A stretch of 64,000 bases of DNA from Acidobacteriota bacterium (lineage in GTDB: Bacteria; Acidobacteriota; Vicinamibacteria; Vicinamibacterales; CAVVIG01), in NCBI GenBank assembly GCA_018268955.1, contig JAFDVO010000038.1:1-64000 (forward strand), given 5' to 3'. Below, one piece after another: positions 9,145 through 17,212 of this stretch. Each line of letters starts with the position of its first letter. The stretch's first letter is position 1. The translations under genes were made by a program, and so were the position numbers. A model generated the notes under the pieces. That model saw only the letters and a program-made list of their open reading frames with translations, made no database searches and was not told the origin of the DNA.

Positions 9145-9179
9145 TTCAGCATTTGGCATTTAGCCTTCAGCATTCGTCA
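9145..9179. repeat. Degenerate heptamer array, TTCAGCA family (5 units)
   Basis: Five 7-nt units in exact register start at 9145, 9152, 9159, 9166 and 9173. Two are identical TTCAGCA and the rest differ by 1-3 bases. The last unit contains the stop codon of the minus-strand 58-residue gene (TGA read from 9179-9177). It therefore sits exactly between a terminator and a gene 3' end. Confidence 0.65.
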
Positions 9180-9353
9180 CTTCCCGCCCTTGTTCTTCTT
9201 CCGCTTCGTGTCCCGCCCAGGGACGTGCCCCTCCTCGCGATTCATGGCCTGCGGCTGCCGTGCGTTCTTCGCGGCCACGTTGTTGGTGTCGCTGGTGTAG
9301 TCGCGGCCCGCGACCTTGTAGTGATCGGGGTTCACGTTGTTCTGTTTGCTCAT
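9177..9353 (-). CDS. Small basic hydrophilic protein, 58 aa
   Basis: An intact frame of 58 codons starts at ATG 9353 and begins MSKQNNVNPDHYK. It ends in a strongly basic tail (RDTKRKKNKGGK). It has no hydrophobic segment and no Cys. A GGAG site lies 8 nt upstream. It starts 14 nt after the stop of the release-factor-like gene on the same strand, so the two are probably cotranscribed. The composition (Asn/Lys/Arg/Gly-rich) suggests a nucleic-acid- or ribosome-associated microprotein, but this is inference. Not assigned to a family. Confidence 0.65.
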   Translation of the reverse strand: MSKQNNVNPDHYKVAGRDYTSDTNNVAAKNARQPQAMNREEGHVPGRDTKRKKNKGGK

Positions 9354-9367
9354 GTGCGGTTCTCCGC

Positions 9368-10474
9368 TCAGAGCTTGAAGCGGAGCAGCGCACCTACGCC
9401 GCCGACCGCCTCGAGCAGTGAGCCGTCCTGGACAATGGTGATGCGTGCAGCCGTCTGTCGCGCCTTGGCGATGAGTTCGTCGGCGACCTGTTCCTCAGGT
9501 GTGCGTTCGGCAGGAGCTGTCTCGCTCGTCCCGGAACTGCCCTGAGCGTCGAGGGAGGCAGGCACGCCCGTGATGAGCAGCTCCTCGACCTGGCCCATCT
9601 CGAGCGCGGTCCGCACCGCCTCCGGGCCGACGACGCCCAGGCCATTCCCGCGATAGGCGTCGAACAGCGCCTCGACCCGTTCGCGATCGTTCTCCGTATC
9701 TTTCTGCTGGACGAGGTTCTGGGCAGCCTGCAGGATCTCGTGCTCGGGCGCGCGGATGTCGAGCGCGACGGTGTCGAGGATGCGCGCGCTCAGTTCCTTC
9801 GGGAACTCGTCCCGCAGCAGCGGCACAACGACGTCGTCGCCCGCGATGATGACCGAGGCGATGCCCTCGTCGCGGACGAGGCGCGTCAGGACGTCGGCAA
9901 CTTCACGGGCGTGTTGCGCGCGGTCGTTCTGCACGCGGCGTTGATAGCGCGCCTGCGACCAGCCGCCCATCTTTTGACCGCGCGTCTTCGTGTTCTCGAC
10001 CGTCTCGCGCGCCTGCACGGCGTTGGCGGCCACGACGAAGATGCGGGCGCGGTTGGTGTCGGCGACGAGGACGGCGTACCGCGGGTATTCGTCGGCCAGC
10101 CGCGCGAGCGGGTACAGGTGCGGTTCGCTCGAGACGTAGAGCCGGTGCTCCGGGATGGGCGCCGCGAGCTGGACCGCTTCGAACAGGTCAGCGGCGGCGC
10201 AACTGAAGATCGCTACGCCGTTCGCGGCGGGGTCGAGACCGGCCACGTACGCGCGGACCTTCTCGGCATCCTGCTCCAGGCTCTGGCGCTCTGGGCTGTC
10301 CGCCGGGTACGTGCGGACGCGCGCCGCGAGTTCCTTGCGCAGGAACGCGTCGAAGTTGTCGCGGCCGTGCTGGTCCGGTTGCGCGTTCAGGTAGAGGCTG
10401 AGGACGGGGAAGGGCCCGCTGTCGAACGAGGCGAGCCGGTCGAGCTGTGCCGTGATCTGATCGGTGCTGGGCAT
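9368..10474 (-). CDS. Vms1/baeRF family release-factor-like protein, 368 aa
   Basis: The fold signature is that of bacterial/archaeal eRF1-like proteins: an N-terminal domain with the VLSLYLNAQPDQ start, a central VLRF1-type domain around GGWSQARYQRR (about residues 175-185), and a C-terminal L7Ae-like region ending in GQVEELLITG. In Vms1/ANKZF1 relatives the central loop with its conserved Gln cleaves peptidyl-tRNA on stalled ribosomes. Bacterial members are much less studied. The start was placed at MPSTDQIT (10474); an upstream ATG (10498) would add eight Arg-rich residues. It lies downstream of the SurA/DsbA-like lipoprotein gene and upstream of the 58-residue gene. Confidence 0.78.
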   Translation of the reverse strand: MPSTDQITAQLDRLASFDSGPFPVLSLYLNAQPDQHGRDNFDAFLRKELAARVRTYPADSPERQSLEQDAEKVRAYVAGLDPAANGVAIFSCAAADLFEAVQLAAPIPEHRLYVSSEPHLYPLARLADEYPRYAVLVADTNRARIFVVAANAVQARETVENTKTRGQKMGGWSQARYQRRVQNDRAQHAREVADVLTRLVRDEGIASVIIAGDDVVVPLLRDEFPKELSARILDTVALDIRAPEHEILQAAQNLVQQKDTENDRERVEALFDAYRGNGLGVVGPEAVRTALEMGQVEELLITGVPASLDAQGSSGTSETAPAERTPEEQVADELIAKARQTAARITIVQDGSLLEAVGGVGALLRFKL

Positions 10475-10516
10475 GCGACGCGAGTTCGCAACTCGCATGC
10501 CCGGCCGGACGCAGGG

Positions 10517-11578
10517 CTACTTCTTGCGCGCGAGCTCTTCGTCGATGACGCGCTTGAACGCATCGAAGGGCTGTGCGCCCTCGAGGGCGCGGCCGTTGAT
10601 GAAGAAGGCAGGAGTCCCGGTCACCCCGACCGCCTCGCCGTCAGCGAGGTCCTTGTCGATGCCCGGCTTCTGCTGACGGTTGTCGAAGCACGTGTTGAAC
10701 TTCTGCGCGTCGAGCCCGAGCGCCGCCGCATGCGCCTTCAGGTCCGCGTCCGCCAGCTTCGTCGGATTCGCGAACAGGCGGTCGTGGTACTCCCAGAACT
10801 TCCCCTGGGCTTCAGCACAGGCGGCCGCTTCAGCTGCGGGCCTGGCGTTCGGGTGGTTCGGCAGGGGGTAGTGGCGGTACACGAACCTGACCTTGTCGCC
10901 GTAGGTCTTCATCACCTGCTCGACCGTCGGGTTCGCACGCTGGCAGAAGGGGCACTGGAAGTCGGAGAACTCGATGATCTCGATGGGGGCCGACGCATTC
11001 CCGCGGGCTGGTCGTCCGCCGGTGGAGACCTCGACGCGGGGCGGATCCAGGCTGATCGTGATCGCGCTCTTCGCCTTCAAAGCGTCCACGAAGGCCGAAC
11101 GCGCGGCGTCCATCCGCTGCTCGATGAGGAGGCTCCGGATGGGGGCGCGCACCTGGTCGAGTGTGGCGCCGTTGACCCGCTGTGGGTTGGCCTGGTACCA
11201 CGCCGCCACCTCGGCTTCGCTCGGGGCCGGCGCCTTTGACGCGATCTCACGCTCGACGAGCGTCGGCCGATCGATGCCCCGTGCCTTCGCTTCCCGGTCG
11301 AGCAGGCGGTTGGCGATGATCTCCTCGATGGTGGCCCGCCGCGCCATGTAGATGGCCTGCACCAGCTTGGCATTCCCGAAGGACGAGACCGGTTCCTGCA
11401 GGGCGCGCGCGTCGACCTCGGCGAGCGTGATCGAATCGGCGTCGAGGGTCGCCACCACGTCGGACTGGCTTGCCTGCTTCGTCGCCTTGCTCGACTGCGC
11501 GTTCGTCGGCGAGCATGCCGCGACCATCAGCAGACCGAGCGCCAGCACGGCCTTCACGGGAGAATGCGGGACGTTCAT
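10517..11578 (-). CDS. Lipoprotein with SurA-like N-domain and DsbA-like thioredoxin domain, 353 aa
   Basis: A lipobox (LMVAAC, Cys22) predicts membrane anchoring on the periplasmic side. Residues of about 40-170 are helical and resemble the SurA/PpiC N-terminal chaperone region (IIANRLLDREAKARGI). Residues of about 195-350 form a DsbA/DsbG-type thioredoxin fold with CPFC at 209-212 and the cis-Pro motif GTPAFFING. The combined protein should bind unfolded envelope proteins and oxidise or isomerise their disulfides. It starts 7 nt after the M28 peptidase stop, on the same strand, so both are likely one operon supplying secreted-protein processing. Confidence 0.85.
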   Translation of the reverse strand: MNVPHSPVKAVLALGLLMVAACSPTNAQSSKATKQASQSDVVATLDADSITLAEVDARALQEPVSSFGNAKLVQAIYMARRATIEEIIANRLLDREAKARGIDRPTLVEREIASKAPAPSEAEVAAWYQANPQRVNGATLDQVRAPIRSLLIEQRMDAARSAFVDALKAKSAITISLDPPRVEVSTGGRPARGNASAPIEIIEFSDFQCPFCQRANPTVEQVMKTYGDKVRFVYRHYPLPNHPNARPAAEAAACAEAQGKFWEYHDRLFANPTKLADADLKAHAAALGLDAQKFNTCFDNRQQKPGIDKDLADGEAVGVTGTPAFFINGRALEGAQPFDAFKRVIDEELARKK

Positions 11579-11584
11579 GTGCCC

Positions 11585-13015
11585 CTATTGTGCACCGGTT
11601 CCCAGACGCTGCGGCAAATCCGCGATGACGTAGCTCATCACCGCAATGGCGGCCGCGGCACGCGACACGTCGACCGGCGGAATCTTGTCGACCGTGTCGG
11701 CGGGCGTGTGGTGCAGCAGGAAGTAGTCGCCTGTGCCTTCGTAGGAGATGGCGGGAATCCCTGCGGAGGCGACGCTCGGACCGATGTCCGACCCACCACC
11801 GCCACCGGTCACCGTCGATGCGTCGATGCTGGTCAGGAGCGATGCGATCTGCCGCACGGTTTCGCGGGCGGCCGCGTTCGCGGTGACGGCGAAGGACACC
11901 GGCGTGAAGAGGCCGCTGTCGGCCTCCAGCATCATCACGGTGTTCCGCAGTTCGGCGGAGTGGTCGTCGCGATACGCCCGTCCGCCGCGGCCGCCGTTCT
12001 CTTCGTTGGTCCACAGCACCACGCGCAGCGTGCGGCGCGGGCGGAGGCCCAGCGCCTTGATCAGGCGCACGGCTTCCCACGTGGCCACAATGCCGCCACC
12101 GTCGTCGCTCGCTCCTGCGCCGACGTCCCAGCTGTCGATGTGGCCACCGATGACGACGAACTCATCGGGCTTTTCGCGCCCGCGGATTTCACCGACGACG
12201 TTGGCCGACGGCGCGTCGGGCTCGACGTGCGCCTCCATCTCGAGCTTGATGACGATGCGCTGGCCGCGCTCGGCCATGCGCTGGAGGCGATCGGCGTCCT
12301 CGCTTGCGACGGCTGCCGCAGGGATCCTGGGCGCGTCAGACGCGTAGCTGAGCCCGCCGGTATGCGGCAGCCGAAGGCCCGCGGGACCGACGGAGCGCAC
12401 GAGTGCGGCGACCGCACCCAGCTTCGCCGCACGCGACGGTCCATCGCTGCGGTAGGGCCGCGTCTGTTCGTAGTCGGTGAACGGGACGTTGAACACGACG
12501 ATCCGTCCCTTCACGCGCGGCCCGGCGCTCTCGAGTTCCTGGAAGTTGTGGACCACGAGCGCCTCGGCCTGAATGCCTCCGGTCGGCGTGCCGATGCTGT
12601 CTCCGAGGCCAAGCATCACGATCGAGTGGGGCGACGGCTCAACGATGGAGGCGCTCTCGCGGCCTCGCACCCAGTGCGGCACCATGACCCGTTCGGCGTG
12701 GACGTTCTCCAGTCCGTCCTTCTTCATCTCCTCGAGCGCCCAGTCGATCGCGCGCGTGAGCTCAGGCGTGCCGCTCAGGCGGGCGCCAATGGAGTCGGTA
12801 AGGGTGGCGAGCCTGCGCCACGCGGAGGTGTCGACCATCGCGGCCCCGACCAGGCGCGAGGCGGGCTCGCGATAGGGCTCGAGCCACCCGGGCACGACGG
12901 GTGGCGCGGCAGTGGGCTGCGGCTGCTTCTGGGCTGCCGTCTGGGCCGACAGGGGCAGCGGCATGGCCGCCGCCGCAGCGAGGATCAGGAGAGCGGAACA
13001 CCAACGAATGGACAC
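11585..13015 (-). CDS. Secreted M28 peptidase with PA domain (carboxypeptidase Q-like), 476 aa
   Basis: GTG start with GAGGTG upstream, then a signal peptide ending near PLSAQ. A PA-type insert occupies roughly residues 130-250. The catalytic core carries GGHIDSW near residue 290, the bridging Asp in GASDDGGG about 12 residues later, the E-E pair in WTNEENGG, a later D in EADSG, and the final His in LLHHTPADT. All di-zinc ligands look present. It probably trims peptides outside the cytoplasm. It heads a minus-strand operon with the SurA/DsbA-like and release-factor-like genes and is divergent from the small secreted protein at 13077. Confidence 0.92.
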   Translation of the reverse strand: MSIRWCSALLILAAAAAMPLPLSAQTAAQKQPQPTAAPPVVPGWLEPYREPASRLVGAAMVDTSAWRRLATLTDSIGARLSGTPELTRAIDWALEEMKKDGLENVHAERVMVPHWVRGRESASIVEPSPHSIVMLGLGDSIGTPTGGIQAEALVVHNFQELESAGPRVKGRIVVFNVPFTDYEQTRPYRSDGPSRAAKLGAVAALVRSVGPAGLRLPHTGGLSYASDAPRIPAAAVASEDADRLQRMAERGQRIVIKLEMEAHVEPDAPSANVVGEIRGREKPDEFVVIGGHIDSWDVGAGASDDGGGIVATWEAVRLIKALGLRPRRTLRVVLWTNEENGGRGGRAYRDDHSAELRNTVMMLEADSGLFTPVSFAVTANAAARETVRQIASLLTSIDASTVTGGGGGSDIGPSVASAGIPAISYEGTGDYFLLHHTPADTVDKIPPVDVSRAAAAIAVMSYVIADLPQRLGTGAQ

Positions 13016-13076
13016 GGCACCTCACCAGGACGAACGCGCGTGACGTTCGGGATTGAGACTTGCAGCCCGCCGCTGC

Positions 13077-13439
13077 ATGAACGGGAAGATCCTGCTACCG
13101 ATCGTGCTCGTGGGGCTCGTGGCCCCGGCTCACACCGCCGAACGCGTGAGCCTGAAGGTATCGCCGGCAGTGGCCTTCGCTCCTGCCAACATCTTCGTGC
13201 GTGCCACGGTGGATCGCAACGCCGACAACCGCATGCTGGAGATCATCGCCGAATCCCCGGAGTTCTACCGCAGCAGCGAGGTGAGCCTCGACGGCGATCG
13301 CGCGCCACGAGTCATCATGCTGCAGTTCAAGAGCGTTCCGGGAGGCGCCTACGACGTGCGGGCTGTGCTGCACGCGCAGGACGGGCACGAACTCGCGGCG
13401 ACCGAGACCCACCTCAACGTGGTGGACGGCAGCGAGTAA
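13077..13439 (+). CDS. Small secreted protein, 120 aa, beta-rich, unknown function
   Basis: The start at 13077 (MNGKILLPIVLVGLV) gives a short signal peptide with cleavage near AHTAE. The mature part alternates hydrophobic and polar residues as in an Ig-like or fibronectin-type sandwich (VSLKVSPAVAFAPANIFVRATV). It ends close to the ABC transporter gene, which is convergent with a 5-bp gap. I do not recognise a family. It is divergent from the M28 peptidase operon (61 bp between starts). Confidence 0.7.
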   Translation: MNGKILLPIVLVGLVAPAHTAERVSLKVSPAVAFAPANIFVRATVDRNADNRMLEIIAESPEFYRSSEVSLDGDRAPRVIMLQFKSVPGGAYDVRAVLHAQDGHELAATETHLNVVDGSE

Positions 13440-13444
13440 CCGTG

Positions 13445-15358
13445 TCAGAGCGCGCCCGAGCCGCGCCCTGACGGCCGCGTGACCACCGGCTCCGGCTCTG
13501 GCGTGAAGTCCTCGCCCGGATTGATGAACCGGTCCCGCTCGAAGCGGTACTGCTTGTCGTACAGCTGACGGTAGCGCCCGTTCATGGCGAGGAGTTCCTC
13601 GTGCGTGCCCCGCTCGACGATCTCGCCGTGTTCGAGGACGAGGATCTGGTCGGCGCTCCGGATCGTCGAGAGACGATGCGCGATCACGAAGGTGGTCCTG
13701 CCGTGCCGCAGCGACCGCAGCCCATCCTGGATCAGCGCTTCGCTCTCGCTATCGAGGCTCGACGTCGCCTCGTCCAGAATCAGGACCTTCGGGTCCGCGA
13801 GGATGGCCCTGGCGATGGCGACCCGCTGGCGCTGGCCGCCTGACAGCCTGACGCCACGCTCGCCGACGACGGTGTCGTACCCCTGCTCGAATTCCTGGAT
13901 GAACTCGTCGCAATGCGCGATGCGGCTGACGGCGATGATCTCGTCGCGCGTCGCGTGCGGCCGTGCGAACGCGATGTTCTCCGCAATCGACCCATCGAAC
14001 AGGAAGTTGTCCTGCAGCACCACGCCCAGGTGCTCACGGAAGTCCCGGAGCTTGATGGACGCGAGGTCGTGCCCGTCGACCAGCACGCGCCCCTTCAGCG
14101 GCCGGTTGAATGCCATCGCCAGGCTGATGAGGGTGCTCTTGCCGGAGCCGCTCGAGCCGACAAGGGCCGTGGTCGACCCGGCGGGTGCACGGAAGGAGAC
14201 GTCCTTGAGCACCGGCACGCCCACGTTGTACTCGAACCACACCTGCTCGAACTCGACGTCGCCGCGCAGCGCCGGCAGCGAAGCCTTGGTCGCGTCTTCC
14301 TGGTCCTCCGTCGCCATCTGCCGGATTTCGCGGATCCGATCCAGCCCGGCGAACGCCTCGGTGAGCTGCGTACCGATGTTGGCCAGCTGGACCACGGGGA
14401 CGGTGATCAGCGCGGTGAACGTGAGGTACATGACGAAGTCGCCGATGGTCATCTGCCCGGCGCGGATCGAATGCCCGCCGACGAGCATCATGGAAATGCC
14501 GATTGCGCCGAGCACCACGGTCGAGAAGGCCGACACGGCGGAGACCCCGGTCAGCGATTGCGCCACGTTGCGGAAGAGGCGGTGCGCCCCCTTCGCGAAC
14601 ACCAGCTCCTCGCGCTTCTCGGCCGTGTAGGCCTTCACGATGCGGACGCCGCCCAGCGTTTCGGCGAGGCGGCCGGTGACCTCGGCGTTGATCTGGCCAC
14701 GCTCGCGGAAGAGCGGCCGCAGTCGCTTGAAGGCCATCGCCATCCCGCCGCCGAAGCTGCCAAGCACCAGGATGGTGACGGCGGTCAGCTTCCAGTTCAG
14801 GTAGAGCAGGACGACGAGCGCGAGGATGGCCGTCAGGATGGAGCCGGTGAGCTGCACGAGCCCTGTGCCCACCAGGTTCCGGATCCCTTCCGCATCGGTC
14901 ATGATGCGCGAGATCAGGACGCCCGTCTTGGTGGAATCGAAGTAGCGGATCGGCAGGCGCATCACGTGCGCCTCGACCTCCTTGCGCATCTCCGTGATGG
15001 CGCGCTGCGCAGCGACCCCGAGGACCTGCGAGAGCGAGAAGGACGTGAGCGACTCGACGGCGGTCGCCGCACCGGCGGCCAGCGCGAGGCGGGGCAGCAG
15101 ATCCCACTGGTTCTGCAGCACGACGTTGTCCATGAGGTACTTGGACGTGGTCGGCAGCACGAGGCCCGCGAGCCGGTTGATCACCATCAGCCCAAGGCCG
15201 AGCGAGAGGCGCTTCCGGTGTTTCCAGACGAGTGACTTGGCTTCGTCGATGGCGCCCTGGCTGATCTTCTTGCGCTCGCCCTTCTCGCCGGGAGTCGATC
15301 CCGGCGCAGGCCGTGCGCCCCGGGTGCGCTCCGCACTGCCCAGTCCCTTGATCTTCAC
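13445..15358 (-). CDS. ABC exporter, fused permease and ATPase (MsbA/LmrA type), 637 aa
   Basis: A GTG start preceded by CAGGAG. The first ~330 residues form a six-helix type I exporter permease domain. The nucleotide-binding domain has Walker A GSSGSGKST near residue 400, signature LSGGQRQRVAIARAIL near 510, Walker B KVLILDEATSSLD and the H-loop VIAHRLSTI. It works as a homodimer or heterodimer to export lipids, peptides or drugs. With no partner half-transporter nearby, a homodimer is likely. The N-terminal 30 residues are basic and unstructured. The C-terminal tail is Pro/Glu-rich. Confidence 0.93.
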   Translation of the reverse strand: MKIKGLGSAERTRGARPAPGSTPGEKGERKKISQGAIDEAKSLVWKHRKRLSLGLGLMVINRLAGLVLPTTSKYLMDNVVLQNQWDLLPRLALAAGAATAVESLTSFSLSQVLGVAAQRAITEMRKEVEAHVMRLPIRYFDSTKTGVLISRIMTDAEGIRNLVGTGLVQLTGSILTAILALVVLLYLNWKLTAVTILVLGSFGGGMAMAFKRLRPLFRERGQINAEVTGRLAETLGGVRIVKAYTAEKREELVFAKGAHRLFRNVAQSLTGVSAVSAFSTVVLGAIGISMMLVGGHSIRAGQMTIGDFVMYLTFTALITVPVVQLANIGTQLTEAFAGLDRIREIRQMATEDQEDATKASLPALRGDVEFEQVWFEYNVGVPVLKDVSFRAPAGSTTALVGSSGSGKSTLISLAMAFNRPLKGRVLVDGHDLASIKLRDFREHLGVVLQDNFLFDGSIAENIAFARPHATRDEIIAVSRIAHCDEFIQEFEQGYDTVVGERGVRLSGGQRQRVAIARAILADPKVLILDEATSSLDSESEALIQDGLRSLRHGRTTFVIAHRLSTIRSADQILVLEHGEIVERGTHEELLAMNGRYRQLYDKQYRFERDRFINPGEDFTPEPEPVVTRPSGRGSGAL

Positions 15359-15469
15359 GCGTGCTCCTGAAAGTCCTTACGACGCGAGCCGGACGCGGCC
15401 CGTCCCAGCGATTATGGCCGATCGGCCGGATGCGGCCGGCGCTCCAGCCTGTGCATGGCAGAATGCGCC

Positions 15470-15961
15470 ATGCGTACACATCGTGTGCTGGCGCCGTTGC
15501 TGCTCGCGGCAGGCGTGACGCTGGCGAGCGGCGCCTCCGCGCAACCGGTCGCAGGTGCGGGAGCGCGCTATCCCGCCGAGACCGCGCAGATCGTCCAGGC
15601 GGACAGGGACTTCGCTGCCTCCGTGGCACAAAGAAACCGTGAGCGCTTCCTGTCGTTCATCGCGGATGCGACGACCTTCAACGGAGGAACGGCCGGCGAA
15701 GTGCACGGTCGCGACGCCGTGCTGAAGGACTGGGCCGACTTCTTCAACCCGGACGGACCGACGCTGTCGTGGTCTCCCACGCATGGGGACGTGGTCGGCG
15801 CCGGCGACGTTGGCTACACGACCGGCACCGCGGTGCTTCGGGGCAAGGGGCCGAACGGCGCGCCCATCGAACGGCACAGCGAGTACGTCACCGTCTGGCG
15901 CAGGCAGAAGGATGGGAGCTGGAAGGTCGTGTTCGACACCGGCTCGGCGCTCGCGCGGTAG
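15470..15961 (+). CDS. Secreted SnoaL/DUF4440-like NTF2-fold protein, 163 aa
   Basis: The start at 15470 (MRTHRVLAPLLLAAGV) gives a signal peptide ending near GASAQP. The mature domain shows the NTF2-like pattern: helix with DRDFAASVAQRNRERFLSFI, then a conserved-type DATTF segment, GRDAVLKDWADFF, and a terminal strand pair with VWRRQKDGSWKVVFDTGS. These small cone-shaped domains act as enzymes or binding modules; the specific ligand is unknown. CAGAAT lies 5 nt before the ATG, close to the leaderless layout seen elsewhere. It is divergent from the ABC exporter. Confidence 0.85.
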   Translation: MRTHRVLAPLLLAAGVTLASGASAQPVAGAGARYPAETAQIVQADRDFAASVAQRNRERFLSFIADATTFNGGTAGEVHGRDAVLKDWADFFNPDGPTLSWSPTHGDVVGAGDVGYTTGTAVLRGKGPNGAPIERHSEYVTVWRRQKDGSWKVVFDTGSALAR

Positions 15962-16020
15962 TCGCTTGCCAGCGCATCTCCGTGTCCTGCGCTGGCGTGG
16001 TCCGAGGCGCGCCTCTCGGG

Positions 16021-17040
16021 TCAGCTGTCGGACGAGGTGGCGAGGTCCTCGTAGCGGGCGCGTGCCTGTTCGATCTGGGCTGCGATCTCGCGCGCCAGCG
16101 ACGCGGGAGCGACGACGCGCGCGAAGGGGCCGAAGCTGAGGATCCAGCTGCGCAGCGCCTGGTCGACGCAGACGTTGAGCTGGAGACGCAGCGTGCCGTC
16201 CTGCTCTTCGGTCCACTGCTGCGACTGGTGCCACTCACGAGCGCGGACGTAGTCGGACACCGCCGGCGCGAAGTCGATGGTGACGTGCTCCGGCGGGCCC
16301 GAGTGGACGCCGAGCGAGTGCGGGAACGCCTCGTCGGTCATCTCCTCGACCGGCGTGAAACGCTCCTCGAGCAGCGACACCTCGTCGATGCGCTCGACCG
16401 CAAAGGTCCGCACCTCCGAGTACTCCGGGACGTAGGCGAGCAGGTACAAGCCGCCCTGCGCATAGGCGAGGCGGTATGGATGGAGGAGGTACGCCTTCGT
16501 TCGGCCGCTCGAACGCGAGTGATACGTCAGGTGCGCCTGTCGCTGGAAGAGCGTGGCCTCGAGCAGCTTCGCGATGATCGGCTGCTGCCGCGACTCGTCG
16601 TCCGACCGACGCCGCAGCGGATCGGGCTTCGATGCAATCACGCGCGGCAGCTGATCGAGGAAGCGGCGCATGTGCGGCGTCAGCGATGAGCCGAGCTTGT
16701 CGAACGCACTCTCCAGCTCGTCGCGAAACGGCGTGCCGGCGAGTGACTCGAGCAGGGTGCGACTGAAGTACAGCGCGCACAGCTCCGAGAGCGTCAGGCC
16801 GGTCGACAGCCCACGGAACGCCTGGCCGTTCATCATCCACCGTGTCCGCCCATCGTCGGCCGATCGATCGTCGTAGACCGGAAAGCCGGCCTCCTCGAGC
16901 GCCTGCAGGTCGCGTCGGATCGTCCGGGTGGTGACGTCGCACATGGAGGCGAGCGTGTCGATGGTGACACCGGCACCACGCGCGCGCTCGATTTCGCGCA
17001 GGATGGTCCACTGCCTGATCACTTCGGCGTTGCGAGGCAC
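16021..17040 (-). CDS. HTH-WYL domain transcriptional regulator, 339 aa
   Basis: The N-terminal DeoR-type winged helix (TLASMCDVTTRTIRRDLQAL) is followed by a WYL domain with the ligand-binding strand region LHPYRLAYAQGGLYLLAYV and the WCX-like C-terminus. WYL proteins often sense nucleic-acid or nucleotide ligands and control DNA-damage or defence genes; the target here is unknown. I place the start at GTG 17040: the sequence TACAAT-N6-GTG matches the leaderless promoter layout. A more upstream TTG (17064) would put the -10 box inside the coding region. TauE/SafE is divergent. Confidence 0.86.
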   Translation of the reverse strand: MPRNAEVIRQWTILREIERARGAGVTIDTLASMCDVTTRTIRRDLQALEEAGFPVYDDRSADDGRTRWMMNGQAFRGLSTGLTLSELCALYFSRTLLESLAGTPFRDELESAFDKLGSSLTPHMRRFLDQLPRVIASKPDPLRRRSDDESRQQPIIAKLLEATLFQRQAHLTYHSRSSGRTKAYLLHPYRLAYAQGGLYLLAYVPEYSEVRTFAVERIDEVSLLEERFTPVEEMTDEAFPHSLGVHSGPPEHVTIDFAPAVSDYVRAREWHQSQQWTEEQDGTLRLQLNVCVDQALRSWILSFGPFARVVAPASLAREIAAQIEQARARYEDLATSSDS

Positions 17041-17046
17041 CAGGAG

Positions 17047-17052
17047 ATTGTA
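17047..17052 (-). promoter_or_regulatory. Predicted -10 element of the WYL regulator gene
   Basis: On the minus strand, TACAAT (5 of 6 matches to TATAAT) is followed by exactly 6 nt and then GTG at 17040. This spacing places the transcription start at the start codon and decides the gene start. Confidence 0.5.
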
Positions 17053-17146
17053 CTGATTCAGCAATCAGTGAATGGGCGAATTGGTGCCCGCTTTCGCACG
17101 GCATGCCAGACGCGCGTCGGCGAGGCCGCCTTGGCCCCACACCCCC

Positions 17147-17174
17147 AACCTCCAACCTCCAACCTCCAACCTCC
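17147..17174. repeat. Heptamer array, AACCTCC family (4 perfect units)
   Basis: Four identical AACCTCC units start at 17147, 17154, 17161 and 17168, followed by a degenerate fifth (GACCTG). It lies in the divergent gap between the WYL regulator and the TauE/SafE gene. The same unit recurs at 18104-18189, 20459-20493 and, in both orientations, 43341-43431. Confidence 0.85.
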
Positions 17175-17200
17175 GACCTGTGTCCCCGTCCCTGCTGCGT

Positions 17201-17206
17201 CACAAT
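17201..17206 (+). promoter_or_regulatory. Predicted -10 element of the TauE/SafE gene
   Basis: CACAAT is followed by exactly 6 nt and GTG at 17213, where the family-typical hydrophobic N-terminus (TIGLLFVVAFLGG) begins. A leaderless mRNA is predicted. Match to TATAAT is 4 of 6. Confidence 0.45.
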
Positions 17207-17212
17207 AGCTGC

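Noticed and set aside
11564-13471. Long plus-strand frame of 635 codons
   Set aside because: Antisense to the M28 peptidase; no recognisable domain and biased composition.
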